A DNA stretch of 64,000 bases from Naegleria lovaniensis (lineage: Eukaryota; Heterolobosea; Eutetramitea; Acrasida; Naegleriidae). A program made the translations under genes and the position numbers. Location of the stretch: NCBI RefSeq assembly GCF_003324165.1, contig NW_025407837.1, positions 248,001-312,000 on the forward strand, read 5' to 3'. This document shows, piece by piece, positions 1 through 10,244 of the stretch; the first letter of the stretch is position 1; every line of letters starts with the position of its first letter. The notes under the pieces were generated by a model that was not told the DNA's origin, did no database searches, and saw only the letters and a program-made list of their open reading frames with translations.

Positions 1-1831
1 TAAATATCTTGGGATTTAAACAAAATATAAAGAGAGGAATGAATACAATTCGCAATACAACAATTAGAAATAAAACAATTTCCATTTTCTCAACTCGACA
101 TGCATTCCATAGCTTGCTCTTCCAATGATTCCATTCACCCTTCGTTTTGTTCGTCATGGTTTCAACGGTTTGATGTTGAATTGGAAAGAAGTCAATCCAA
201 TAATATGCAATTCTTCCAACAAAGTCATAAATTTGAAATGTTAAATTTGTCCATACAGGTAACCATGTTTCCATTGAAGTTCCAATATAAATAGTTTCAG
301 CACTACTACTCAAACCAGGAAATACAGAAAGTGTTACAAAAAAGTCCAAGAATAAACTTAATGCATAGATCCATGTTCTCTTTCCAATATTTGTAATAAT
401 ATTCTTAATAGAGGTAATTTCATGATGACTTTTGAGTTGATCTATTGAAGTAGTATGATGAGAAATGGAAGGATATATCGAATTGGAAATGGTAGTAGTA
501 GTGGCATCTACAATCGTCTCTTGTGACATGATGTTATCCATCGTCATGGTTGATGTGTGGTTTTGATCCATACTGGTTCTGTTGTTATTATTATTATTAT
601 TCATATCATTATTATTGTTCATATCATTATTATTATTATTCATATCATTATTATTATTATCATTATTATTCGTATGAGAATGATTATTGGTGTGATTATT
701 AATTTCATTATTATGAGAAGAATTGTGAGTAAAAGTATCGATCGTGGTATAATATTTCACAAATCGAGTTCTTGTCAATACATAAAAACTAATCAAACAC
801 ACCACATTCAAACATGCACAACATGCAAAATAAATAATAGTAGACATGGATAGAATATGAATTGGAACGTCACCATTGTATCCACTTTCAATGGTAAGTT
901 TTGTCAATATTCTCAAACATGTAATAAATAATCCAGCAAATGCACTTCCTAGTATAATTCAATAAATATCATATGAATGTGAATATAAATGTTCATATTC
1001 ATCAACCAAACACAACATTCAACAATGATATTGTGTCATCAACACATTCAACAATGGTATTATATCATTGTCATCATGGTCATCATGCTGATAAACTCTT
1101 ACACTATTGACACACTTACCTGATACAACCGTATTCATATAATGATGAGGTAATTTACTTGATAATCCATAAATTGAGCTTTGAATACTTCCTGTGCATA
1201 TAGCCATGAGTACAACAAGAGCTAAAATCAAATAAAATTCAATTTCTCGATTACCAATAACAACATATAATAATGGTACAATAATTAATAATACAGTGAG
1301 TAAACAATAAGGAATATAAATTCTAAATAAATATCGAATATGTGTTCCATATTTGATTAAAACAAATAATGAAATTAATGTTGAAAGAGAATAGACAGAT
1401 GTCATCCAGAGCATGATTTTTTGAGCGTGATATAATTTCAATAAATAATCTACAGCAGAGAGCATGGCATTCCATGGAAAGAGTTCACCCATTCCTTGTA
1501 AGAAGAATGTCATTGTGATCATGTGATATTTATCAATTGGTGGTTGAGAATGGTTGTTTGATGATTCAACCATATGAGAATGGTTGTTTGATGATTTGAC
1601 AATATTTGATGATTCAACCATATGAGAATCTTGTGAAACGTTGTGATGCGTGGTGGTGGTGGTGGTTATAATGGATGTTGTTGTTGCTGTTTCCAGAGTT
1701 TGAAGAGGATTTTTATGTCCTAAACATGAAACATTGGTTGTAGTGGTTAATTCTTCAACCTCCGATCCACCAGAGGAGTGCATATCATCATTGCGATCAT
1801 CATCGCTTCTCTTTGTGGCCATGATGATCAT
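1..1831 (-). CDS. equilibrative nucleoside transporter (ENT/SLC29 family), 3' part cut by window edge
   Basis: Integral membrane carrier for nucleosides or nucleobases. Exon 1 is 1120-1831 and exon 2 is 948 down to 1, running off the left edge; the 171-nt intron 949-1119 has GTAAGT and CTAG ends and splits the codon for Gly in a V-V-S-G-S-A-F-A-G segment, which matches the conserved ENT helix 4 region. Other ENT signs are the G-E-L-F-P-W-N-A segment at the first helix (about residue 115) and the Y-D-F-V-G-R motif in exon 2 (about 160-190 nt from the edge). The first 100 residues are Ser/Thr/His-rich and unconserved. A cytoplasmic loop carries a long Asn-rich stretch (577-690). Start: ATG at 1829-1831, or the nearby in-frame MATK at residue 4. 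The C-terminal helices are outside the window. Confidence 0.85.
577..690. repeat. (ATT)n-rich microsatellite inside the ENT coding exon
   Basis: Imperfect repeat of TTATTATTATT units punctuated by CATATCATT. On the minus strand it encodes runs of Asn broken by Asp-Met, within the large loop of the transporter. It stays in frame, so it is a coding low-complexity tract and not a spacer. Confidence 0.85.
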
Positions 1832-1856
1832 CTCACGCTCGTGGTTACGGGTCGGT

Positions 1857-2200
1857 ATTTTTTCGAGCTATCTCAGAAAAGAAACTTTTGGTGTTGTGGT
1901 TTGTCCAATCCAGCGTTGAGTTCAAACTTTGCGACACTTCTGTCTGTTTGACTCGTCCAAATCAAATACAATGTCCAACTTTCCAAGCAAATCCTCAAAA
2001 GTGAGGGATTGTTTGTGACTGACATCTCTACCAAAATGTCCAACATTCTTAAATTTCTTTCTTGATCGACAAATGTAGATTGCTTGTGTAAATCCAGATT
2101 TCAACAAGTGATTTTTCAAATCTTGATACCGCAATAAATTTTTTTTTCGAGCTATCTCACAATTCTGGTCTCTGGATTTGACAAACAACACCAAAAAAGC
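1857..2200. repeat. direct plus inverted repeat pair around an ATG-less ORF
   Basis: The 18-base word TTTTTTCGAGCTATCTCA occurs at about 1858-1875 and again at about 2141-2160. A second word of about 25 bases (TTTTGGTGTTGT..TTTGTC.AATCCAG) occurs forward at about 1884-1914 and inverted at about 2172-2197. The space between holds a minus-strand open frame of 90 codons (1922-2194) that begins with TTG and has no ATG; its translation is Lys/Arg-rich and I do not recognise it. This spacer between the ENT start and the GDH stop is 455 bp and holds no other gene that I can support. Confidence 0.6.
1922..2194 (-). pseudogene. possible ORF remnant, no start codon
   Basis: Ninety open codons on the minus strand ending in TGA. 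The translation looks protein-like (charged, with segments such as S-G-F-T-Q-A-I-Y-I-C and L-G-K-L-D-I-V-F-D-L) but has no methionine codon and no A-run before it, unlike every confident gene here. It sits between the repeats described at 1857-2200. It could be a fragment left by a duplication, or a random open frame. I assign no function. Confidence 0.25.
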
Positions 2201-2286
2201 ATGAAATGTTTAATTTCTCGATTACGTCCAAACAATATTGAGTGATCATAAATGATCATCCCTTTTCTTCGTTATTTCAAAAACAT

Positions 2287-4168
2287 TTATGGCCAAACTC
2301 CCATTTCTGTATAGCTTTGAGCGACCGAGTCAATAGCAGAAATATAAGCTGCAGTTCTCAAGTCAACATTGTACTGTTCCTTAACTTTCTTCAAGTTGTT
2401 CCAAGTGTCATGTTGAACACCTTCTAAACCGGAATAGACGTAATCAATTTCACCAGATCCAGAAGTGAGAACTTGATATTCAAATTGAGATAATCTTTGT
2501 TTTCCACTCAATCTAGTAATAGCATCAATCATGTCTCTCTTGTGTTTTTCTTCAGCTCTACGAGTCATTCTTCCGAATTGAACATGGCCCAAATTCTTTA
2601 ACCATTCAAAATATGAAGCAGTAACACCACCAGCATTTGCATAAATGTCTGGTAAAACTTCATGACCTCTCTTGAGTAAAGTGTCATATGCAGTGGATGA
2701 GATTGGCATATTTGCACCCTCAACAATCAATTTAGCTTGAATATCATTCACGTTATTATCATTGATTTGATTTTCCAAAGCAGCTAAAATGAGAATATCA
2801 GCGTCCACCTTCAACAATTCCTTTGGATCCTTAACAGAAAGTGCTTCTGGGAATCCCATCAAGGTCTTCTTTGTTTGTCTGTGCAATAAGACTTGAGAAA
2901 CATCTAAACCATTTGGATTGTAGATTGATCCAGTTGAGTCTGCAATACCGACAACAATAGCTCCTTGTCTTTGAAGGAATTGAGCTGTATGACTTCCTAC
3001 TCTTCCGATACCTTGAACAATGACCTTCTTTCCGAGAAGAACTTTATCTTCAGGAGTATTTCCCTCCTTGTCAGCGTAAAAATCTCTGATGGCAAAGTAG
3101 CAGCCCTTACCAGTAGCTTCTACACGTCCTCTGACACCACCTTGAGAAACTGGTTTACCAGTGACACAAGCTGCACTGTTAATGTTGTCAGGGAAGAATG
3201 CTCTGTATGTATCGGCAATCCATGAGAGTTCTCTTGAAGTTGTACCACTATTGAGTTGTGAAGATTGTTGTTGGAAATCGTGTTTGTTGTGAAGAAATTG
3301 AATGTCGAAAATCGTCAAGAGAATCAATGTTTTGAGAATGGAGAATGAGAAACTTGCGTCCACAGAAAATTGACTGTAAAACTTACATATCTGGACCAGG
3401 AACGTCGACTTCAGGGCTCATGTATTGTCTGGTGAACAATTCAGTGGCATATCTTCTTGTGATTTTTTCCAATTCAATTGAATTGTAGTCGTTCACATCA
3501 ATATCGATACCACCTGTGGTGATTTGGACCAGTTAAAATTGAACGTTCGTGATGGTTTACCATCATCATCAAATAATCATGATAACAACAAATTGAAAAT
3601 AAATGTCGGTAATAAATCATCAATGATAAATACATAAAGATGGAGAACAGAATAATTATTTGAAACGTTGCAATCAAACGAACATACCCTTAGCTCCACC
3701 AAATGGAATGTCATTCAAAGCACATTTCAATGTCATCATCAAAGACAAACCAACAATGTCATCTCTAGAGAGTCTTGTATATCTAATACCACCCTTGCAT
3801 GGTAGACAATGTCTCGAGTGTTGTGCTCTGTAAGCCTTCAAGAGGGTAACATCTTTATCAAAACTGTTCATAGCCTTTGTTCTTTGCACTGGAATAATAA
3901 ATTCATAAACAGCCTCTGGTTCTTTGATGTAGTCCAACAGTCCGATTGGATAATTGCTGTTCTTTGAAACAACTTCAGCGGCTTTGTCATAGAAATAGCT
4001 GACGTTACCCAACAAGCTGAACTTTCCTGATCCAGATGAGGAAGCGTCAGTAGATTTGAAGGCCTTTTGAGAAGCACATCCAATAGAGTTGATCAAAGAC
4101 ACATTATGATGATGAATGACGTTGCTGGTCTTTGCCGATTTCGAGATAAAGTTGAGTGATTGCTTCAT
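2287..4168 (-). CDS. glutamate dehydrogenase, mitochondrial-type, 3 exons
   Basis: Oxidative deamination of glutamate to 2-oxoglutarate with NAD(P), linking amino-acid and TCA metabolism. Exons: 3688-4168, 3387-3513, 2287-3247; introns of 174 and 139 nt with GTATGT/GTAAGT donors. The joined frame gives 522 residues, in the range of the hexameric GDH family. Visible motifs: the catalytic-lysine region P-C-K-G-G-I-R-Y, then F-G-G-A-K-G-G split by intron 1, then G-P-D-I-G-T split by intron 2, and the Rossmann motif G-I-G-R-V-G. The start MKQSLNFISKSAK has five As before it, and the first 50 residues are basic and Ser-rich, consistent with a mitochondrial presequence (inference). It shares a 270-bp divergent spacer with enkurin. 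Confidence 0.93.
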
Positions 4169-4438
4169 TTTTTGCGTGTGAGGATTGCAGGAGAAGGGAA
4201 ACAGGAATAAATTTGAGCAAAAGACCAAAATAATACGCCACCAGGTCTTGAGTTTACAACATCAGAATTCAAGGACTCTTATTCTTCAAGTGGATTGGGA
4301 ATTTGGAATTGTTCTATGCCAATCTTGCAATTCGAAATAAGCATAGAACTTCGGTACATATATTCTTCTTCCGATCAGAAAACCGTTAAATCTGCTGTAA
4401 ATTTTGGCGCCCTGTTACAAACAAATCTCTAAGAAAAA

Positions 4439-5314
4439 ATGTCATCGTATTATCACCAGAAAGTCGATATTGACGAAGAGGAGTCCGTGTATAACCTCAT
4501 TGAAAGGCCAGTTGAGGTAATGGCAAAGAAGGAGATGTATCGATCAGCATACCCGGGAACAACCCCACCTTCTTACTCAACGTTCGCTTTGAAAAATACT
4601 AGCAAACCAGGAGTTGCAAATGCAGGCGGAAGCTACTTTGATTTGGATGTCATGGGAGGACATCATACAATTAAAAAGAGTACTGCCACAATGGGAAGAC
4701 CGGTTAAACATGACGTTAAACCAGATTCTTTTACAAAGAAAAAACAAGGTCACTACACCGACGTTTTGAAAACTATGGAAACACAAAAGGCTAAAAAGTT
4801 TGAACGAACCTTGCCTGATGGGGTTTCGAAACGACCTCCAATCCCCAAGAAGGATGAGAAACCAATCATGGGCCTCATTACCAAAAAGAACTATATTGTT
4901 AGTAACGCTGTTGATAACATTTTGAGTGCTCCAAGAAAAGTGAAACAAATGGAGCCACTTTGGACACAAAAGGCAGAGTATGGTAAAGTTCCTGATTACC
5001 TTTCAAAAATCAAGCAAGAAATTCAGGATGAGTACGAGTACATTCAATCGTTACAGCAACAAAATGATTCAACTGGAAAGTCAATGAGAAAACTCTCAGA
5101 TGAAGAGAAGGAATCCCTCATAGATGGACTTCGAAAGAAGTGGAATGAGCTACATGAGAGATATCAATCGTTCAGTTTTGCAATGCCAAATGACAAAGTG
5201 CATATACAACGAAAAGAGGCAGTGGAGCAACAAATGGATGAAATAGAGAAAAGTATCATCAAGCTGTCCAAGCAAAATATTTTTGTTTATGACGAGGAGG
5301 ATATTGATTACTAA
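4439..5314 (+). CDS. ENKUR: enkurin (flagellar axoneme protein)
   Basis: Single-exon gene of 291 residues. The family is an axonemal component, reported as a microtubule inner protein in motile cilia and, in animals, an adaptor linked to calcium signalling in sperm. Evidence: the central segment from about residue 130, K-R-P-P-I-P-K-K-D-E-K-P-I-M-G-L, followed by N-A-V-D-N-I-L-S-A-P-R and then Y-G-K-V-P-D-Y-L, is the classic start of the C-terminal enkurin domain. The domain ends in a predicted helical coiled segment with many Gln and Lys. The start is preceded by AAGAAAAA. It converges on the EF-hand gene, with 35 bp between the two stops. It implies that the organism builds a motile flagellum at some stage. 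Confidence 0.9.
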   Translation: MSSYYHQKVDIDEEESVYNLIERPVEVMAKKEMYRSAYPGTTPPSYSTFALKNTSKPGVANAGGSYFDLDVMGGHHTIKKSTATMGRPVKHDVKPDSFTKKKQGHYTDVLKTMETQKAKKFERTLPDGVSKRPPIPKKDEKPIMGLITKKNYIVSNAVDNILSAPRKVKQMEPLWTQKAEYGKVPDYLSKIKQEIQDEYEYIQSLQQQNDSTGKSMRKLSDEEKESLIDGLRKKWNELHERYQSFSFAMPNDKVHIQRKEAVEQQMDEIEKSIIKLSKQNIFVYDEEDIDY

Positions 5315-5349
5315 ATCCAATTTTGTAGATATGTAAAAATTAAATTAAT

Positions 5350-6042
5350 TTACTTTAAGCTCTTCCTAATGTTAATTTGGGACAAAAATTCCTTAAATGA
5401 TATCTTTGAATTTCCTTCTCCAGTTCTAGAGTTAATGAAAAGGTTTCTAAGGACAAGTGTTAATGATATACACGTGTCGTGCAGCACATACCTTAATTTT
5501 ACGCTTTTCAAATTGTCCCCAAATCTATTATGTAGTAATAGAATGCATTGACTTGCAGTAATATAGCCCGTCAGCTTTCTGTCCTTGCTAACAAAGTCTA
5601 CAATATTGACAAGACGATCTGGGATGAAAGATGTTTTCTTTTCTTCCTTTACTCGCTGTACAATTTCTTCAAGATCGCTGACCATTAGAAAGTTTTTCGA
5701 ATTGTTGTCACACACTTCCCAGATCATCATGTCAACTTGAAACAACTCAGAACAAATTGACGCAAGCAAGTGTCATCACTTACCATTGTCTAAATATTCC
5801 TTTGGAGCTCGTAATTTCCTTAAAACCTTCAACAAATCACTCGAATCCAATTTTTTGTCTTTATTGCAGTCCAGTATTCCAAAGGTTGCCCTCACTCTTC
5901 CAATTTGGGCCTCTTTGGTTTCTATCGGCACTTGTCCGTCGTTGATGCATGTTTCTTGTGCATTCTCCGATAAATCATCGTTATTTATTGTGGCTTTCGA
6001 TGTGTTCATGGTGCTGTTGTTGGGGAGATTGCTTCTCAACAT
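5350..6042 (-). CDS. EF-hand calcium-binding protein, 3 exons
   Basis: Exons 5784-6042, 5492-5735 and 5350-5446; introns are only 48 and 45 nt. The joined frame gives 199 residues. Four EF-hand-like helix-loop-helix units can be seen. The first has a good loop (D-C-N-K-D-K-K-L-D-S-S-D); the second starts D-N-N-S-K-N; the third (S-K-D-R-K-L-T-G-Y) and the fourth (S-R-T-G-E-G-N-S-K) are degenerate. The order and the spacing of I-W-E-V and L-L-H-N-R-F-G remind me of flagellar EF-hand proteins, but I cannot name the family with certainty. A role in calcium control of the axoneme is inference, helped only by the neighbouring enkurin gene. The start may be residue 1 or the Met at residue 12. Confidence 0.8.
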
Positions 6043-6236
6043 TTTTTTGATATTTTACTTTGCAGAGATCGCCTTCCAGGAGATATTGCGAAACGAGATC
6101 AATCACTGGGAATACGAATTATGAAATAAATATTGATTTTATTAATGAAATTATTATTTTCATTGCAACCAAACGAGAGGTGATCCAGAGGATGATGAAA
6201 TTTCAACTCAATACCAATATATTTATTAAAAATATA

Positions 6237-6824
6237 TTAATTTTGAGAACCGAAATACTCCTTGGAGTCCTTTGGATTTGGCTTAATGGTTGGCTTTCCT
6301 TGTTGCCATCCTGCTGGGCAGACTTCTCCGTGCTTGGCAACATATTGGAAGGCTTGGACCAATCTCAAGGCTTCATCAACATTTCTACCAACTGGCAAGT
6401 CATTGACAGTGATTTGTCTCAAGTTTTGTTGATCATCAATGATGAACAATCCTCTGAGAGAAACACCATTTTCCAAGAGAACTCCATAATCACGAGCCAA
6501 GGACTTGTCGAGATCGGCAATCAATGGAATGTTCACTTGTCCCAAACCTCCTTGCTTTCTTGGAGTTTGAGTCCAAGCCAAGTGAGTGAATTCACTGTCG
6601 ACAGAAGCACCAATAACTTCAGCACCAATCTTTCTGAATTCCTCAGCCTTCTCAGAGAAAGCAATAATTTCGGTTGGGCAGACAAAAGTAAAGTCCAAAG
6701 GATAGAAGAACAAGACAACATATTTGCCCTTATAGTCGCTCAAGTTTACAGTACCGAATGATCCGTCTGGCAACAAGGCAGTCTTGGAGAATTGTGGAGC
6801 TGGCTTTTGAATTTGTGGAGTCAT
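6237..6824 (-). CDS. typical 2-Cys peroxiredoxin
   Basis: Single exon, 195 residues, the usual size for Prx1/AhpC-type enzymes that reduce hydrogen peroxide and alkyl hydroperoxides with thioredoxin. The peroxidatic Cys49 lies in F-V-C-P-T-E and the resolving Cys169 in G-E-V-C-P-A-G-W. Arg, Pro and Thr of the active site are present (P-L-D-F-T-F-V-C). The G-G-L-G motif and a C-terminal Y-F motif are both intact; in the family this pair marks enzymes that are easily hyperoxidised and could act as redox sensors. There is no obvious targeting peptide, so it is probably cytosolic. Unlike nearly all neighbours, its ATG is not preceded by an A-run. Confidence 0.96.
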   Translation of the reverse strand: MTPQIQKPAPQFSKTALLPDGSFGTVNLSDYKGKYVVLFFYPLDFTFVCPTEIIAFSEKAEEFRKIGAEVIGASVDSEFTHLAWTQTPRKQGGLGQVNIPLIADLDKSLARDYGVLLENGVSLRGLFIIDDQQNLRQITVNDLPVGRNVDEALRLVQAFQYVAKHGEVCPAGWQQGKPTIKPNPKDSKEYFGSQN

Positions 6825-7186
6825 GATAATGTTCTGTGCAAAGCAGGTGAATTTTTTTTGGTTGAGTTAAAATCGTTCGCGAAATTTGCTCAGTCTTTTG
6901 TTGTGTGGCTCCGTTTGTGCGCAACCAAGGACGTTCCTACAAGCTTGGATCCTCTTCTACGGAATAAAAACTAGATACGGAAGAAAACTAAAATGACCAA
7001 AACAAACATCAACCACTTTCGATAAATCGAAAAACAACTGTTGGAATGTTGTTGTTTTCAATATTATCAATTTCAACCTTTACTTTCAAGCACAACATGC
7101 CTGAAATTTTGGGCTTCAATCGAAAGCTGGCAAGTTTTTATTGGTGAACGTGATAAAAATACTGAGTAACAAATTCGTTCAAAAAA
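6825..7186. other. divergent spacer between peroxiredoxin and eIF5B
   Basis: A stretch of 362 bp between two start codons, presumably carrying both promoters. It is T/A-rich near each start. I see no RNA gene, repeat or further coding frame in it. Confidence 0.6.
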
Positions 7187-10100
7187 ATGGGTAAAGATAA
7201 AAAGAAGAAGGGACTCGCAGACGATGACTACATGTCTATGCTTGCTGGCGATGAAGCACCAGCAACGGAAGACACAACAACAGCCGAAACAACATCTACT
7301 CCTTCTCAATCAAACACAGAATCATCAAAAAATAACAAAAACAAAAAGGACAAAAAGAAAAAGAATGATGATTACGAGTCAATGATAGCTGGTAATGACA
7401 CTGATCAACAACAAGACGAAAATGCTTCTGAACAACAACAACCAAAAAAAGCTGAGCCAAAAAAGCAAGAAAATAAGAAAGATAAAAAGAAGAAAGGAGG
7501 TGATGATTATTTGTCCATGATTGCTGCTGAAGAAGTAGAAATTGAGGAAGAAAAACCAGCGGAACCAAAAGAAGAATCCAAAAAGGATGACAAGAAGAAT
7601 AAAAAAGAAGACAAAAAAGAGGACAAAAAGAAGGACGAAAAGAGCAAGAAGGAAGACAAAAAGAAGGATGAAAAGAACAAGGAAAAGAAAGAGGAGAAAA
7701 AAGATGAAAAGAAACCAACAGCAAAGCCAGGATCAGCAGCTGCAAGTAAAAAAGCTCCTCCAAAGGCTGTGGCCGCTTTAAAGGAAAAGCTTGAAAAGGA
7801 AAGGCTTGAAAGAGAGAGAATTGAGCGAGAAGAGGAGGAGAAGCGAAAAGAACTTGAAATGCTCCAAAAATTAGAAGAACAAGAGAAGAGAAGACAAGAG
7901 GAGGAGAAGAGAAAAGAAAAACTCAAAAAAAAGCAAGAAATTGAAGAACTAAAGAAGAAAGGACTTTACAAATCAAAGAAACAGCTTGAAGAAGAAAAAA
8001 GAGCAGAGAATATGAAAGCATTGATGCTTCAAATGGGTCATGTCGCTGCCTTGTCTGACAAGAAGAAGGATGATAAGAAGGATGACAAGACCAAGAAGGA
8101 GGCTAAAAAGAAGGACGAAACACAAGCAGAAAAAGCTCCAAAAGAAGAAAAAAAGAAAGAAGAAAAGAAGAAGAGAGAAGAAAAGAAGGAAGAACAAGTC
8201 AAACAAGTTGCAGTTGACGACGACAGTTGGGAAGATTTTGATCTTGATGGAGGCAGTAGTAGCTCAGATGTTAACAAGCCAACTACTGAGAGCCAAACTG
8301 CTGAACCTTCGAACATTGATGAACCCAAATCCGAAGACCGTGCTGAGGAGGAAGAAAACACTATTACTCATGCTGCTGAGCAAACTAGTGATCAATCCAA
8401 TGAACAAGGATTATCGTCAAGCCAGACTGAAGATGAGAAACAAAAAGGATCTACAGGTGATCTCCGTAACCCTATTTGCTGTGTTCTTGGTCACGTTGAC
8501 GTTGGTAAAACGAAAATTTTGGATAAGATCAGAAGTACTAATGTTCAAAGCGGAGAAGCTGGAGGTATTACTCAACAAATCGGTGCTACTTATGTTCCAA
8601 TCGATGCTATTAAGAAGCAAACTTTCAAGCTCAACGAGTCTGTTAAACAGCAATTGCAGTATAATCTGCCAGGTTTGCTTATCATTGATACTCCTGGACA
8701 CGAATCCTTCAACAATTTGAGAACTAGAGGTTCATCACTTTGTGATATTGCTATTCTTGTTATTGACATCATGCACGGCTTGGAAAGACAAACTATTGAG
8801 TCTTTACAATTGATTAGAAATAGAAAGACTCCATTTATTGTCGCATTGAACAAGGTTGATGCTTTGTATGAATGGAAGGCAACTCCAAATGCTCCAATTA
8901 GAGAATCTTTGAAGAACCAAAAGAAGAACGTCATTCAACAATTTGAACAAAAACTAAAAGATGTTCAAAACCAACTCATGCAGCATGGTATTAACTCTGA
9001 GCTTTACTTCAAGAACAAGGACTTTAAGAATTGTCTCTCTTTAGTTCCAACATCTGCACACACTGGTGAAGGTATTCCTGATCTATTGGCTCTCATGTGT
9101 CAATTAACTCAAAAGCACATGGTAAAGAAGTTAACCTATAAGACTGAGATTCAATGTACAATTTTGGAAGTGAAGGTCATTGAAGGTCACGGTACAACAA
9201 TTGACGTCATTCTTTCCAACGGTATCCTGCGAGAGGGAGACACCATTGTGGTTTGCGGTCTAAACGGTCCTATTGTCACTCAAATTCGTGCCTTATTGAC
9301 ACCGAAGCCCTTACGTGAAATTAGAGTGAAAGGTGAATATATTCACTGTAAGGAGGTGAAAGCATCCATGGGTATTAAGATTTCTGCTCAAGATTTAGAT
9401 GGTGCTGTTCCTGGAAGTAACGTACTTGTGTATAAACCAGGTGACAACTTGGACGAAATGAAAAAGGAAGTAATGGCTGATTTGAACGAAGTTTTGAATA
9501 GAATCTCTACTACTGGAAAAGGTGTTTTCGTACAAGCAAGTACATTGGGTTCACTGGAGGCTCTTCTTGAATTTTTGAAGTCAGAAAGTATTCCTGTTTG
9601 TGGTATTAACATTGGACCTGTTCACAAGAAGGACATTATTAGAACATCAGTAATGTTAGAGACTGCTCCCGAATATGCTGTATTACTGGCTTTTGATGTT
9701 AAAATTACCCAAGATGCAAAGGAAGAGGCTGAGAAATTAGGTATCACAATCTTCTCAGCAGATATTATTTACCACTTGTTCGACAGATTCAAGGAACATA
9801 AGGCCAAGAAACTCGAAGAAAAGAAGCTAGCGGCTCAAAATGATGTTGTTTGGCCTTGCGTTTTGAGAATCCTTCCAGATTGCATTTTCCACAAGAAAGA
9901 TCCAATCACTGTTGGTGTTGAAGTGATAGACGGTACTTTGAAGATTGGAACTCCAATTGTTGTACCAACGAAGGATCAACTTGTGATTGGTAAAATTGCA
10001 AGTATTGAGCATAACAAACAACCTGTTAAGGAGGCAGAAAAATCAAAGCAAGTTGCTGTTTCAATTGATTCAGGTGGCAAAAATATCGCATACGAAAAGC

Positions 10101-10243
10101 ATTTTGACCACAACGACCTTCTTTACTCCAAGATTTCCAGAAGATCTATTGATCTTCTCAAGGAACTCTATCCTGAAATCAAGGATAACAAGAACTTGCT
10201 TGTTTTAATCAAGAAACTCAAAGACATCCTCAATATTCCATAA
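7187..10243 (+). CDS. EIF5B: translation initiation factor eIF5B (IF2 family GTPase)
   Basis: Single exon, 1018 residues. It promotes ribosomal subunit joining and positions initiator tRNA. The N-terminal 400 residues are Lys/Glu-rich and low complexity, as in other eukaryotic eIF5B proteins. The G domain starts near residue 430: G-H-V-D-V-G-K-T (G1), G-G-I-T-Q-Q-I-G-A-T (switch I), D-T-P-G-H-E (G3), N-K-V-D (G4), and S-A-H-T-G-E-G (G5). Domains II to IV follow, ending in a helix. The N-terminus holds three copies of a short D-D-Y-x-S-M-[IL]-A motif, each after a Lys-rich run. The start has seven As before it. Its stop is one base from the stop of TMEM115 on the other strand. Confidence 0.97.
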   Translation: MGKDKKKKGLADDDYMSMLAGDEAPATEDTTTAETTSTPSQSNTESSKNNKNKKDKKKKNDDYESMIAGNDTDQQQDENASEQQQPKKAEPKKQENKKDKKKKGGDDYLSMIAAEEVEIEEEKPAEPKEESKKDDKKNKKEDKKEDKKKDEKSKKEDKKKDEKNKEKKEEKKDEKKPTAKPGSAAASKKAPPKAVAALKEKLEKERLERERIEREEEEKRKELEMLQKLEEQEKRRQEEEKRKEKLKKKQEIEELKKKGLYKSKKQLEEEKRAENMKALMLQMGHVAALSDKKKDDKKDDKTKKEAKKKDETQAEKAPKEEKKKEEKKKREEKKEEQVKQVAVDDDSWEDFDLDGGSSSSDVNKPTTESQTAEPSNIDEPKSEDRAEEEENTITHAAEQTSDQSNEQGLSSSQTEDEKQKGSTGDLRNPICCVLGHVDVGKTKILDKIRSTNVQSGEAGGITQQIGATYVPIDAIKKQTFKLNESVKQQLQYNLPGLLIIDTPGHESFNNLRTRGSSLCDIAILVIDIMHGLERQTIESLQLIRNRKTPFIVALNKVDALYEWKATPNAPIRESLKNQKKNVIQQFEQKLKDVQNQLMQHGINSELYFKNKDFKNCLSLVPTSAHTGEGIPDLLALMCQLTQKHMVKKLTYKTEIQCTILEVKVIEGHGTTIDVILSNGILREGDTIVVCGLNGPIVTQIRALLTPKPLREIRVKGEYIHCKEVKASMGIKISAQDLDGAVPGSNVLVYKPGDNLDEMKKEVMADLNEVLNRISTTGKGVFVQASTLGSLEALLEFLKSESIPVCGINIGPVHKKDIIRTSVMLETAPEYAVLLAFDVKITQDAKEEAEKLGITIFSADIIYHLFDRFKEHKAKKLEEKKLAAQNDVVWPCVLRILPDCIFHKKDPITVGVEVIDGTLKIGTPIVVPTKDQLVIGKIASIEHNKQPVKEAEKSKQVAVSIDSGGKNIAYEKHFDHNDLLYSKISRRSIDLLKELYPEIKDNKNLLVLIKKLKDILNIP

Positions 10244-10244
10244 A

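Noticed and set aside
577-690. Regular ATT-rich repeat considered as a CRISPR array or minisatellite outside genes
   Set aside because: No unique spacers, and it codes Asn in frame on the minus strand of the transporter.
7073-8361. Long minus-strand open frames opposite the eIF5B N-terminus (Phe/Ser/Leu-rich)
   Set aside because: They are the reverse of Lys/Glu codon runs and have no start context or family; clear shadows.
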